Assembly: GCA_035604455.1 (NCBI GenBank)
Contig: DATNIM010000014.1
Span: 1-55,747 of the forward strand
Reading direction: 5' to 3'
Source: AG25 sp035604455
Lineage (GTDB): Bacteria > Gemmatimonadota > Gemmatimonadetes > Gemmatimonadales > GWC2-71-9
Length of the DNA stretch: 55,747 bases
Part shown: piece after piece, positions 26,891-35,717 of the stretch
Layout of the letters: every line of letters starts with the position of its first letter
Numbering within the stretch: position 1 is the first letter of the stretch
The notes under the pieces: generated by a model
What the model was told of the DNA's origin: nothing
What the model saw: only the letters and a program-made list of their open reading frames with translations
Databases searched by the model: none
Translations under genes and position numbers: made by a program

Positions 26891-28687
26891 ATGCGAATGT
26901 CCGTCGCCCTCCTGCTCGCAGGTCTCGTCGCGTGTCACCGCCCCACTCCAACGCACGGGAACCTCCCGGCTCCCATCGCGCAGCCGGCACCAGCGGTCGC
27001 GGAACCGCCCAGCGCACCCGCTGCTGCGTCACCGCGCTGGGACCCGCGTCCGCTGATCGGGCCGGAGTGGCCCCTCGCGCGAAGCGTCCCGGTGCGTGCG
27101 ACCCACGCGGCAATCGTTTCGTCGCACCCAATCGCGAGCGACATCGGGATCGCCGTGTTGCGTCGCGGCGGAAACGCGGTCGACGCGGCGGTCGCGGTCG
27201 CCTTTGTGCTCGCGGTCGTCCACCCGGTCGCCGGGAACATCGGGGGCGGCGGATTCATGCTCGTCCGCACCTCCGACGGGGGCGTTCACGCGCTCGATTT
27301 TCGCGAAACGGCGCCGCTCGCCGCACGACCGGACATGTACGTCGATTCGAGCGGAACGCCGCTCGCCTCGTCGGTGACGGGAGCGCAATCCATCGGAGTC
27401 CCAGGGACGGTCGCCGGGCTCTTCGAAGCACATCGGCGGTTTGGTCACCTGCCCTGGCACGAGCTTGTCGCCCCGGCCGAGAGCATCGCTCGCGAGGGAT
27501 ACACGGTCGACGCCGCCCGCAGCCGGATGATCGCGCTCGAGGCCAAACGCCTCGCGCTCTTCGCCGCGTCGCGGGCTCAGTTCCTGCCCGACGATGCGCC
27601 GCCTGCTCCCGGGACGCGTTTCCAGCAGCCCGACCTCGCGCGAACGCTCGCGCTCCTAGGCGACAGCGGACCGGCGCCGTTCTACCGGGGCGCGATCGCG
27701 ACGCTCATCACGCAGGAGATGGAGCGCGACCACGGGCTCATCACCACCGGGGACTTGGCCCGCTACCAGCCCGTCTGGCGGATGCCGCTCAGAATCACGT
27801 ACCGGGGCGACACGGTCTATACGGTGCCCCCGCCGTCGGGAGGCGGCGTCGCCCTGGCCGAGATCCTGAACGTCATGGAGGGATACCGACCCCTGCCGCC
27901 GTTCGGCAGCGCAGCCTTGATGCAATTGCAAATCGAGGCGATGCGCCGCGCCTACCTCGATCGCAACGCGTACTTGGGCGACCCGGCGTTCGTAGCGATG
28001 CCTCTCGATCGACTGTTGAGCAAGACGTACGCAGCCGAAGTCCGCGCCGGGATCGAGCCGGGGCACGCTACGCCGACCAAGCCGGTCCCCGGGACACGGT
28101 CCGAGGGCACCGAAACGACGCATTTCTCGGTGGTCGATGAGCTGGGGAACGCGGTGGCCTGCACGATGACTCTCAACAACGACTTCGGCAGCGCCGTGAC
28201 CGTGACCGGTGCGGGGTTTCTGCTCAACGACGAGATGGACGACTTCACGACCGCGCCCGGACGGCCGAACCTGTACGGGCTCGTGCAAGGCGCGCCGAAC
28301 ACGATCGCACCCGGTAAACGCATGCTGTCGGCGATGACGCCCACGATGGTCGTGGACTCAGCGGGGCGGCTCGTCCTCGTGCTCGGATCCCCAGGCGGGT
28401 CGCGGATCACGACGGCGATCTACCAGGTGCTCACGGACGTCATCGACGAGCACATGCCACTCCCCGACGCGATCGTTGCGCCGCGGCTCCATCACCAAGG
28501 GCAGCCCGATGTCGTCTCCCTCGAGCGCGACGGGTTCCTGCCATCCGTCGTCGACTCGCTCGCCGCCATGGGATACCAGACGACGACCTGGGGCTATAAG
28601 ACCGAAGTGAACGCGATCGGGCGCACCGACAGCGGGTGGGTGGGCGTGGCGGACCCCCGGCGCAGCGGGGGTGCGTCGGCCTACTGA
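26891..28687 (+). CDS. ggt: gamma-glutamyltransferase (lipoprotein)
   Basis: Cleaves or transfers the gamma-glutamyl group of glutathione-like peptides; an Ntn hydrolase. With the ATG at 26891 it has 598 residues. MRMSVALLLAGLVAC is a lipoprotein signal with C15 in the lipobox, followed by a proline/alanine-rich spacer, so it should be membrane-tethered outside the cytoplasm. The self-processing threonine is T409 in TETTHFSVVDELGN; conserved GGNAVDAAVA, GNIGGGGFML and LGSPGGSRI are present. An earlier in-frame TTG would spoil the signal peptide. Confidence 0.93.
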   Translation: MRMSVALLLAGLVACHRPTPTHGNLPAPIAQPAPAVAEPPSAPAAASPRWDPRPLIGPEWPLARSVPVRATHAAIVSSHPIASDIGIAVLRRGGNAVDAAVAVAFVLAVVHPVAGNIGGGGFMLVRTSDGGVHALDFRETAPLAARPDMYVDSSGTPLASSVTGAQSIGVPGTVAGLFEAHRRFGHLPWHELVAPAESIAREGYTVDAARSRMIALEAKRLALFAASRAQFLPDDAPPAPGTRFQQPDLARTLALLGDSGPAPFYRGAIATLITQEMERDHGLITTGDLARYQPVWRMPLRITYRGDTVYTVPPPSGGGVALAEILNVMEGYRPLPPFGSAALMQLQIEAMRRAYLDRNAYLGDPAFVAMPLDRLLSKTYAAEVRAGIEPGHATPTKPVPGTRSEGTETTHFSVVDELGNAVACTMTLNNDFGSAVTVTGAGFLLNDEMDDFTTAPGRPNLYGLVQGAPNTIAPGKRMLSAMTPTMVVDSAGRLVLVLGSPGGSRITTAIYQVLTDVIDEHMPLPDAIVAPRLHHQGQPDVVSLERDGFLPSVVDSLAAMGYQTTTWGYKTEVNAIGRTDSGWVGVADPRRSGGASAY

Positions 28688-28709
28688 CCGGGGGCGCGCC
28701 GCTACGCGA

Positions 28710-29528
28710 TCAGTGAGCGCTCACGGTGAGCGCTTGGGTCAGCCGAATGCGCACCGTTGCCCCCTTGGGCAAGACGACGTCCAGGGTGCGCGTCTTCTCC
28801 GCCACCACCCCGCCGGCCGCGGCCCCCGCCGCTCCGCCGATGAGGGTCGCGGCCGTGCTCTTACCCAACAGGTGCCCGGCCAGCGCGCCGATGGCCGCAC
28901 CCCCGCCCACTTTCGCCGCGGTCCCCCCGGTCACCCCGCGCCCCTTCATCACGGTGTCCTTCCCCACGACCGCCGCCGTGATCGGATACGTCTGCCCCCG
29001 GACGGTCACGGTCGTGACCGACAGTTCAAGCCGACCGGAACCGTTGGGATTGGGGGCGGGATCGGCGTGCAGGATGACCCCTGACACGCTCGCACCGGCA
29101 GGGATGACGACCTGGCCGTTCGCGTCCCGAGCGCTCTCCCCGACGGTGGCGCTGAAGGGGTCTCCTGCCTTGGCTTTTCGCGTCGTGATCGTGTCGTCCA
29201 CCGTGAGCGCCACCTCGGTCCCGGCCGCGAGGGACAGGGTGGTGGGCGCCGCCGGCTGGGGCGGAGGTGGGGGTGGAGGAGGTTTGACAGGCGTTACCGG
29301 GCGCGGCGGCGCCGGCGCGGCCACAGGCTCGGGCGGGCGCGGCGCCGGCGCGGCCGGTTCCGCGGTGGGCGCGGGCACGTCCCGCATCGTCGCCGACGAC
29401 TCGGTCGGCGCAAGGGTCAGGTTCCGCGCCGTGCTGTCCGCGGTCTGGTTCGCTTGCTCGCCCTTGGCGCATCCCGCTCCCGCCGCCGCGCTTGCCAAGA
29501 CTACAAGCCACAAGCTCGTCACCTTCAT
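28710..29528 (-). CDS. lipoprotein with proline-rich linker and glycine-zipper domain
   Basis: A 272-residue exported protein. ATG at 29526-29528 has a GGAGG nine bases upstream. The signal peptide ends in a lipobox (AAAGAGC), then a Thr/Ser- and Pro-rich region with a run of prolines. The folded part (about 115-272) begins LSLAAGTEVALTVDDTITTRKAKAGDPFSATV, resembling the TrbI/DUF-type beta domain of outer-membrane-associated proteins, and includes a glycine-zipper stretch (GGGAAIGALAGHLLG, GGAAGAAAGGVV). Function not known; probably periplasmic or outer-membrane. Confidence 0.75.
   Translation of the reverse strand: MKVTSLWLVVLASAAAGAGCAKGEQANQTADSTARNLTLAPTESSATMRDVPAPTAEPAAPAPRPPEPVAAPAPPRPVTPVKPPPPPPPPQPAAPTTLSLAAGTEVALTVDDTITTRKAKAGDPFSATVGESARDANGQVVIPAGASVSGVILHADPAPNPNGSGRLELSVTTVTVRGQTYPITAAVVGKDTVMKGRGVTGGTAAKVGGGAAIGALAGHLLGKSTAATLIGGAAGAAAGGVVAEKTRTLDVVLPKGATVRIRLTQALTVSAH
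28713..28734. repeat. nested palindrome at lipoprotein 3' end
   Basis: GTGAGCGCTCAC (28713-28724) is a perfect 12-base palindrome, and its right part pairs again with GTGAGCGCT (28726-28734) after one G. It lies at the 3' end of the lipoprotein gene, 26 bases beyond the convergent ggt stop. It may help end transcription, but no T-run follows on either strand. Confidence 0.35.
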
Positions 29529-29572
29529 GGCACCCTCCTTACGAAATCGACTTGGCACGCCCCGCGTCCCAC

Positions 29573-30298
29573 TCACAAGCGCCGCTCGAGAAAGGCCGGC
29601 GTCAAAGCACGCAAGTATCCGGCAAGCAGCGTGAACCGGTCGGTGATGAGGAGCACGCCCAGTACGATGAGCAGCACCCCCGCCATGCGCTCAACCCAGG
29701 CCAAGTACGGCCGGAAACGCTGAAACCAGGCCAGGAACTGGTCGAGCGCGACGGCCGTCACGAGAAAGGGAAGCGCCAGGCCGAGCGCGTACGCGCTGAG
29801 GAGCAGCGCACCCTGCTTCACGCTCGCCGCAGCCGCGGCCAGCGTGAGGATCGCCCCGAGGATCGGCCCGATGCAGGGCGTCCACGCCGCACCGAACGCC
29901 GCCCCCACGGCCGCGGAGCCCACGTACCCGAGGGGTTTGCGCGCAAACTGGACGCGCCGCTCGCGCATCAAGAACGCCGGTCGCGCGATGCCGACCAGGT
30001 AGAGCCCGAAGGCGAGCACGAGAATCCCGCCCGCGCGTCCAATCCATTCCTGATACCGGAGTAGAACGCCGCCCAGGGCGGACGCCGTGACGCCGAGGGC
30101 CAGGAACACACCGGAGAAGCCGCCCACAAACCACAGCGCGTGCAGCACCGCGGTCCCGCGCCGCACCTGCAGCTCCTCGGCCGAGAGGCCCGTGATGAAC
30201 CCGATGTAGCTCGGGATGACCGGCAGGACGCAGGGCGACAGGAAGCTGAGGAGACCTGCCGAGAACGCGACGGCGAGCGAAACGCTAGTCGGTGCGAT
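29573..30298 (-). CDS. ccdA: CcdA-family cytochrome c biogenesis/thiol-disulfide transporter (start unusual)
   Basis: Six-helix membrane protein moving reducing equivalents across the membrane to thioredoxin-like partners. The two redox cysteines lie in FLSPCVLPVIPSYIGF (helix 1) and AAWTPCIGPILGAI (helix 4). The first standard start codon (GTG 30164-30166) comes after helix 1 and would delete the first cysteine. The frame upstream contains no ATG, GTG or TTG and closes at the arginine decarboxylase TGA (30302-30304). ATC at 30296-30298 would give the N-terminus APTSVSLAVAFSAGLLSF and 241 residues, normal for the family. No thioredoxin-like partner is adjacent. Confidence 0.88.
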   Translation of the reverse strand: MAPTSVSLAVAFSAGLLSFLSPCVLPVIPSYIGFITGLSAEELQVRRGTAVLHALWFVGGFSGVFLALGVTASALGGVLLRYQEWIGRAGGILVLAFGLYLVGIARPAFLMRERRVQFARKPLGYVGSAAVGAAFGAAWTPCIGPILGAILTLAAAAASVKQGALLLSAYALGLALPFLVTAVALDQFLAWFQRFRPYLAWVERMAGVLLIVLGVLLITDRFTLLAGYLRALTPAFLERRL

Positions 30299-30301
30299 CG
30301 G

Positions 30302-30847
30302 TCAGCCGCAGAAGCACACCGCCGACACGACGGTGGTCCAGCGCCCGTCGCCTCCGCATTCGGCGGTAGAGGTCACGTTCATCGTCCGGACGATCTCCCC
30401 CGACAGCATCCACTGCTCGCGCCGCTGGTCCCAGGCCTGGTCGGGGTCGAACGGGACGCCGAGCACCGTGGCGAGCATGGACGCGGCGAGGTCCTCAGCG
30501 TAGTCCCCCGCGGCGACTTCGTTCTGCCCGTAGCTGTGGTGCTCGGAGATGTAGCCATGGTGGCTTGGGTCGGCCGGCATGGCGACCCCGATCGAGGCGG
30601 CCACGAGGCGACTGGCCTCGTTGGTCGACGACTCGGCGATCACCGCGAACACGACCTGGCCTGGCCGCAGCTGCGACAGGCCCTCCTCGCGGTCCATGAG
30701 ATCGCAATGCGGCGGAAAAATCGAGCTCACCCGCACCAGATTGAAGTTCGCCAGATGCGCGTCTCGCAGGGCCATCTCGAAGCTGGTCAGTTTTTCCTTA
30801 TGCCGACCGACGCCCTTGGTCAGAAACGCCTTCGTCGGCACGAACAT
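30302..30847 (-). CDS. pdaD: pyruvoyl-dependent arginine decarboxylase
   Basis: Converts arginine to agmatine, the entry to polyamine synthesis. 181 residues, starting MFVPTKAFLTKGVGRHKEKL, which matches the family N-terminus. The self-cleavage serine pair is in LVRVSSIFPPHCD, where the second serine becomes the pyruvoyl group. PGQVVFAVIAESSTNEASRL and GYISEHHSYGQ are conserved. ATG at 30845-30847. It follows the unknown 146-residue gene by 11 bases and ends one codon before the presumed ccdA start in the same frame. Confidence 0.93.
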   Translation of the reverse strand: MFVPTKAFLTKGVGRHKEKLTSFEMALRDAHLANFNLVRVSSIFPPHCDLMDREEGLSQLRPGQVVFAVIAESSTNEASRLVAASIGVAMPADPSHHGYISEHHSYGQNEVAAGDYAEDLAASMLATVLGVPFDPDQAWDQRREQWMLSGEIVRTMNVTSTAECGGDGRWTTVVSAVCFCG

Positions 30848-30858
30848 GTGTGAGTCGA

Positions 30859-31299
30859 TCAACGTGCGGTCCCCCGCGATGGCGAGTGGGGTTGGGCGGT
30901 GTCTGAATCCGGAAACCACACGGTGCGCTCGAGCGTGGCTGGAGGCTCCGGGTCGCCGGTGCGGTCCACGGTTTCCTGCATCACGTGCGCGAGGACCTCC
31001 GCCGGCGAGAGCGCGACTTCCTGCACTTCGACCTTCGCGCGTCCACGCTCCTTGCCCCGTGTGATCAGCATGTAGCGGGCCGTATAGACGCGCAACCGCC
31101 CGCCCACGGCATCGCCGTGCCGGGTCACGACCGCCGTGCCCCACTCGCGCCCGTCGCGCTTGTAGGGCCGGAACACGTAGATCCCGGCGATCTCCTCGGG
31201 GGGCACGTCGGCCGCAACCGCCTGGGCGAGCTGCGTCCAGCCGGGCCCCTGGCCCGTCGTTACGGGGTGACCGAGGCCGGTGTCTGGGCCTGTTCCCAT
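30859..31299 (-). CDS. hypothetical protein between ornithine cyclodeaminase-like and arginine decarboxylase genes
   Basis: No family recognised. With the ATG at 31297-31299 the product is 146 residues and overlaps the upstream gene by 40 bases; homologous sequence may start later. It has an amphipathic helix (WTQLAQAVAADVPPEEIAG), a beta-rich core (IYVFRPYKRDGREWGTAVVTRHG, LRVYTARYMLITRGKERG), another helix (SPAEVLAHVMQETVDRTG) and a disordered end. Base use in the frame resembles its neighbours and it is tightly spaced, so it is probably real and co-translated. Confidence 0.65.
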   Translation of the reverse strand: MGTGPDTGLGHPVTTGQGPGWTQLAQAVAADVPPEEIAGIYVFRPYKRDGREWGTAVVTRHGDAVGGRLRVYTARYMLITRGKERGRAKVEVQEVALSPAEVLAHVMQETVDRTGDPEPPATLERTVWFPDSDTAQPHSPSRGTAR

Positions 31300-32381
31300 C
31301 GCTCCACATAGAATCGCAGGACGTGCATGAAATCCTGGGCGTTGGTGACCACGCCGAACGCCTGGTGTGTGCCGCGGTCGCGGAGTTTCGTGACGACGAA
31401 CTCCGTCTGATCGACGCAAATCGTCGTGAGCGGTCGCAGCTCGTCGGGCCCGGGACCGTCGACGAACGCGGGGAGCATGTTGCCCACGGCGATCCCGTGG
31501 AGCGCCGTGGCGACGAACACGGCAAACGTCGCGTCGGCCGTGTGGGCCCGCATGGTATCCTGCGCTTCCTGCGTGTCGGTGACGACTTCCGGCAGCGGCC
31601 CGTCGTCCCGAATCGACCCGGCCAGTACGAACGGCACATGATGCGTGACGAGGGCATGCATGATACCGTCGGTCACGAGCCCGTTGTACACCGCGGCGGT
31701 GATCGAGCCCATGCGGCGAATCGCGTTGATGGCGCGCATGTGCAGGGAATGCCCCCCGGCCACCCCCTCGCCGGAGCTCGACATCCCAAGCGTCGTCCCG
31801 AAGATCGCGGCCTCAAGATCGTGCACCGCGACCGCGTTCCCCCCAAGGAGCGCGCCCACGTACCCGTTCCGGATGAACCAGATCATGTCCTGACGCGCGC
31901 GGGCGTGGACGAGGGCCGGCCCGACGACCCACAAAATCTTGCCGCCTCGGTGCTTTTCCTCGCCCATGAGCTGGGCGAGCACGTGGTAGTCGACGGGGCG
32001 CTCGCGCGACACCTCGGTTTGCATGAAGCCAAACTCGTTCGCGCTATGACGGCCGCCGAGAAACCCCTCCGCGTGGACGTAGATGCCTGCGCTGCCGTCC
32101 TCGCTCGAGCCGATCGCCACGAGCTCCCCGCCGCGCACCTTGCGTGGTTCCGTGACCGCGAGATCACCCGCCGCATCGCGCACGATGACGCAGTCCATGC
32201 GCGGCAGGCGGGGGCGGCGCCAGCGGCCCTCGACTCGCACGTAGGTGGGGAGGTTCGTGGTCGAAAAAAACCCGTCGGGGAGGACCCCCCCGGCGGGGGC
32301 GGGCTCGAAGCGCGCATCGGGCGCGCCCGAGAGAGGCGGCGCCGTGAAGTCGGGTGGGCGGTACACGAACCGCGGACTCAT
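31260..32381 (-). CDS. TIGR00300 family protein (archaeal-type ornithine cyclodeaminase homologue)
   Basis: A 373-residue protein of the LOR/SDH-type (TIGR00300) family, whose archaeal members include an unconventional ornithine cyclodeaminase making proline from ornithine. Diagnostic stretches are ILWVVGPALVHARAR, GNAVAVHDLEAAIFGTTLGM, RAINAIRRMGSITAAVYNG, VPFVLAGSIRDDGPLPEV, HGIAVGNMLPAF and ICVDQTEFVVTKLRDRGTHQA. The N-terminal half is the family's own domain. ATG at 32379-32381 gives MSPRFVYRPPDF. Genes for arginine decarboxylase follow, so the unit looks dedicated to arginine/ornithine use. Activity is by homology only. Confidence 0.8.
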   Translation of the reverse strand: MSPRFVYRPPDFTAPPLSGAPDARFEPAPAGGVLPDGFFSTTNLPTYVRVEGRWRRPRLPRMDCVIVRDAAGDLAVTEPRKVRGGELVAIGSSEDGSAGIYVHAEGFLGGRHSANEFGFMQTEVSRERPVDYHVLAQLMGEEKHRGGKILWVVGPALVHARARQDMIWFIRNGYVGALLGGNAVAVHDLEAAIFGTTLGMSSSGEGVAGGHSLHMRAINAIRRMGSITAAVYNGLVTDGIMHALVTHHVPFVLAGSIRDDGPLPEVVTDTQEAQDTMRAHTADATFAVFVATALHGIAVGNMLPAFVDGPGPDELRPLTTICVDQTEFVVTKLRDRGTHQAFGVVTNAQDFMHVLRFYVERWEQAQTPASVTP

Positions 32382-32430
32382 GTCGGAGCGCAAAGTTACG
32401 CAGTGGCAAAGGGTTCTCGCAACGCCGGGG

Positions 32431-34665
32431 CTACAGGAGCCCCGTCGGATCACGGTCCACCACCACGCGTGCACCCCCGTGTTCGCGACGACCCCACGCC
32501 CGCACGACGCGCCCGATCGCCCGCGGCTCGGCGGACTTCACGAGGACGTGCCAACGCCACTCCCCGCGCAGCCTGGCCACGGGACAGGGCGCGGGGCCGA
32601 GCACCGTCAGGGCGTTCTCGAGTCGCGCGTCGTTCGCGTGCCGCAGCCAACGCGCCACGCGCTGGGCGACGCGTTCGGCCCCGGCCTCGGTTCGGGCCGT
32701 CACGACAAACCGCGCGAGACCTACATACGGAGGATACACCGGATGTGGCGCCGTCCGCAGCGGAAGCTCAAGCGCGGCGAACCGGGCTGCCGAGTGCAAG
32801 GCGGCGGCGCGGAGCGCGTGATGCTCGGGGACGCGCGTCTGCACGAGCACGCGCCCCCCCTTGGGCCCGCGGCCTGCCCGCCCCGCCACCTGGGCCACGA
32901 GCTGAAACGTGCGTTCCGCAGCACGGAAATCAGGCAGGTGTAACGCCGTGTCCGCATCCACGACCCCGACCACCGTGACAGCGGGAAAATCCAAACCCTT
33001 CGCGATCATCTGGGTCCCGAGCAGGATGTCTACCTCGCGGCGCGCCACCCGTTCGAGGATGCGGTGGTGCGCCCACTTGGTGCTCGTGGTATCGAGGTCC
33101 ATCCGCGCGATCCGCGCTGCCGGAAACCGTTCGGCCACGAAGCGCTCGAGCTGCTGCGTCCCGATCCCTCGCATGCGCGTCGTGCCGGAATCGCATCGGC
33201 GACAGCGCGGAGGCACCGGCTCCTCGTGTCCGCAGTAGTGGCAGCGCAGTCCCTCCGGCACGCGATGCACGGTTAGCGCGATGGCGCAGTGGGGGCACTC
33301 GCTCACCGTGCCGCAGGCGGGACACTGGAGGTAGGTGGCGAAGCCCCGGCGGTTCAGCAGCAGAATGACCTGCTCCCCGGCGGCCACCGCCGCCCGCACG
33401 GCGCGGTCCAGGGCCTCCGTCCACGGGAAGCCCGCCGCCTCCGGAACGGACGGCGCGGCGCGGAGGTCGACGAGCTCGACCGGCGGCAGGGGGCGCGCGC
33501 CGATGCGCTCCGGCAGCTCGAACGTGTGGACCGTGCCGTGGTCGGCGCGCCACAGGGTCTCGAGCGACGGCGTGGCACTGCCAAGGATGAGCCGCGCTCC
33601 TTCGAGCCGCGCGCGGGTTTCGGCCACGTCCCGCGCGTGGTAGCGGGGCGCGGCGCCGTGTTTGTAGCTGCCTTCATGCTCCTCGTCCACGACGATCACC
33701 CGCAGTCCCTGGACTGGCGCGAAGACGGCGGACCGCGGGCCCACGGCGATGCGGCGTTCACCGCGGCGAAGCGCGCGCCACGCATCCGCGCGCTCCCCTT
33801 CCGACAGGCCGGAGTGGAGCACCGCGACGTCGGTCCCGAACACGCCCCGGACCCGGGCGACGGTTTGCGGGGTCAGCGCGATCTCGGGAACGAGCAGGAT
33901 GGCGCCGCCGCCGTCCGCGGTGAGCCGCCGGAGCAGCTCGAGATACACGAGCGTCTTGCCGGATCCGGTGACGCCGTACAGCAGGGCAGGCGTCTCGGGC
34001 GGTGCCTCGAGGACTCCGGCGAGCACGCGCGCCTGTGCTTCGGTCAGGACGGCCGGCGGCGGACTGGAGAGCTGCGCGAACGGGTCACGAGTCTCGGTCA
34101 CGAGCTCCGAACGCGCGAGCCCCTGCCGCACCAACGCGGCGATCGTCCCCGCCGTCACTCCCAGCTGGCCGACGAGATGCCGCGCCGGAGCGGCGCCCCC
34201 CAACGCCTCGATTGCCTCGTAGGCGGCGCGCCGTTTCGGAGCGCGCGCGAACGCGCGCCCCCGTTCCACTAATGATGGAAGCGACCGGGTGAGGACGATG
34301 ACCCGCTCGGCCCGAGCTCCCGGCCCGGCCGGGCGCGTGACCTGCCACAAGGCGCCCGGAAGCAGCGTCCGCACCGCGAGGCCGAGCGGCGCCCCGTAGT
34401 AATCCGCCATCCAACGGGCGAGTGCGATGAGCGGTGCGCTGACGGCGGGCTCAGGATCGGGCGCGGCCACGATGTCGCTGAGCGGGCGCTCGTCGTCAGC
34501 CGTGTCGCAGCCCGCGACGAGGCCGATGACGCGCCGCCTGCGCACCGCAACCACGACGCGAGCCCCCGGGATGACCCGCTCCGCGAGCGCGGGCGGCACG
34601 CGATAGGTGTATGGTCTCGTGATCGGCAGAGGGAGCACCACCTCCACCGCGTCCGGCCGGATCAT
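32431..34665 (-). CDS. priA: primosomal protein N' (PriA helicase)
   Basis: Restarts stalled replication forks; 744 residues. The N-terminal 3'-DNA-binding domain starts EVVLPLPITRPYTYRVP. Walker A is GVTGSGKTLVYLEL and the DEAH-type box is VVDEEHEGSYK; GPRSAVFAPV and ILGSATPSLET are helicase motifs. The zinc-binding insert has eight cysteines (CPACGTVSECPHC...CHYCGHEEPVPPRCRRC). The C-terminal helicase half includes LGTQMIAKGLDFPAVTVVGV and QVAGRAGRG. ATG overlaps the dipeptide epimerase stop by four bases. Confidence 0.96.
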   Translation of the reverse strand: MIRPDAVEVVLPLPITRPYTYRVPPALAERVIPGARVVVAVRRRRVIGLVAGCDTADDERPLSDIVAAPDPEPAVSAPLIALARWMADYYGAPLGLAVRTLLPGALWQVTRPAGPGARAERVIVLTRSLPSLVERGRAFARAPKRRAAYEAIEALGGAAPARHLVGQLGVTAGTIAALVRQGLARSELVTETRDPFAQLSSPPPAVLTEAQARVLAGVLEAPPETPALLYGVTGSGKTLVYLELLRRLTADGGGAILLVPEIALTPQTVARVRGVFGTDVAVLHSGLSEGERADAWRALRRGERRIAVGPRSAVFAPVQGLRVIVVDEEHEGSYKHGAAPRYHARDVAETRARLEGARLILGSATPSLETLWRADHGTVHTFELPERIGARPLPPVELVDLRAAPSVPEAAGFPWTEALDRAVRAAVAAGEQVILLLNRRGFATYLQCPACGTVSECPHCAIALTVHRVPEGLRCHYCGHEEPVPPRCRRCDSGTTRMRGIGTQQLERFVAERFPAARIARMDLDTTSTKWAHHRILERVARREVDILLGTQMIAKGLDFPAVTVVGVVDADTALHLPDFRAAERTFQLVAQVAGRAGRGPKGGRVLVQTRVPEHHALRAAALHSAARFAALELPLRTAPHPVYPPYVGLARFVVTARTEAGAERVAQRVARWLRHANDARLENALTVLGPAPCPVARLRGEWRWHVLVKSAEPRAIGRVVRAWGRREHGGARVVVDRDPTGLL

Positions 34666-35684
34666 CTCCGACGGATACCCAGCCCGGGCCCTTCCGGCAG
34701 ACGTATCTGGCCGCCCGCGATCGTGGCGCCCACAAACGGATCGTTCACTGTGAGTGCCGCTCCATCGAGGTCCGCGGCATCAACGAGCGGAGCGAGGTGC
34801 GCAGCCGCCGTGATACCAAGCGACGACTCGATCATGCACCCGACCATGACCAGCAGGTTGTGGGCGCGGGCGGTGGCGATCATGCGGAGCGCTTCGCGCA
34901 ACGAGCCGCACTTAGCCAGCTTGATGTTAATGCCGTCCGCCGCCCCGGCCCGCGCGATCGCCGGGATGTCGGTCGCCACAACGCAGCTTTCATCGACCAC
35001 CACGGGGAGGACCCCCTGGCGGCGCACGAGGGCGAGACCCTCCAAGTCCTCTCGCGCCAGGGGCTGCTCAAGAAACTCAACGCCGTAGCCGCGGAGTACT
35101 GGGAGCATGGCAAGCGCGCGCTCGCGCGTCCATGCGGCGTTCGCGTCGACGCGGAGCGGCTTGTCGGTGACGTCGCGGATCGTCCGGAGGATGTCCTCGT
35201 CCCGCTCGGTTCCGAGCTTCACCTTGAGGATGGGATACGGGTCGGCCTCGCGCACCTTCTCGCGGAGGTCGTCGAGCGTGCCAAGGGCGATGGTGAACGA
35301 AGACAGGGGCGCGCGTGCGGGATCCAAGCCCCACATCTGCCAGAGGGGTCGGCCTAGGCGCTTCCCGACCAGGTCGTGCAGCGCCGCCGAGAGCGCGGCC
35401 CGGGCCGCCGCGTCCCGCGGGGCGCGTCGCCGAAACTCGGCCTCCGCGGTCTCCAGGGCAAAGGGATCCGCGGGAAGGTACGGCGCGAGGGCCGCGAGGG
35501 CGGACTGCACCGTCTCTGGCGTCTCGCCGTAGTAGGCCGACGGCGCGGCTTCCCCCCACCCCTCACCATCGCCGTCGCTCAGTCGGACCGAGACCACCCG
35601 ATGCGTGCTTCCTCCACCGCGCGCGATGACGAAGGGGTGGCGCGTCTCGAGCGCGAGAACCTCAGCCGTAAGCCTCAGAGGCAT
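34662..35684 (-). CDS. dipeptide epimerase (L-Ala-D/L-Glu epimerase type, enolase superfamily)
   Basis: Enolase-superfamily enzyme of 340 residues. N-terminal capping domain (LETRHPFVIARGGG, WGEAAPSAYYGET), then a TIM barrel with the KxK acid/base pair in ILKVKLG, metal ligands D in RVDANAAW, E in EFLEQPL and D in PVVVDESC, and the opposite lysine in INIKLAKCG. This set and length match dipeptide epimerases acting on the L-Ala-D-Glu product of murein breakdown. That role agrees with the MurQ/AnmK/NagZ operon elsewhere in the window, though specificity in this family varies. Confidence 0.85.
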   Translation of the reverse strand: MPLRLTAEVLALETRHPFVIARGGGSTHRVVSVRLSDGDGEGWGEAAPSAYYGETPETVQSALAALAPYLPADPFALETAEAEFRRRAPRDAAARAALSAALHDLVGKRLGRPLWQMWGLDPARAPLSSFTIALGTLDDLREKVREADPYPILKVKLGTERDEDILRTIRDVTDKPLRVDANAAWTRERALAMLPVLRGYGVEFLEQPLAREDLEGLALVRRQGVLPVVVDESCVVATDIPAIARAGAADGINIKLAKCGSLREALRMIATARAHNLLVMVGCMIESSLGITAAAHLAPLVDAADLDGAALTVNDPFVGATIAGGQIRLPEGPGLGIRRR

Positions 35685-35717
35685 CCCATCCGATCGCGCC
35701 GCGGCCAGGAGGGCGTG

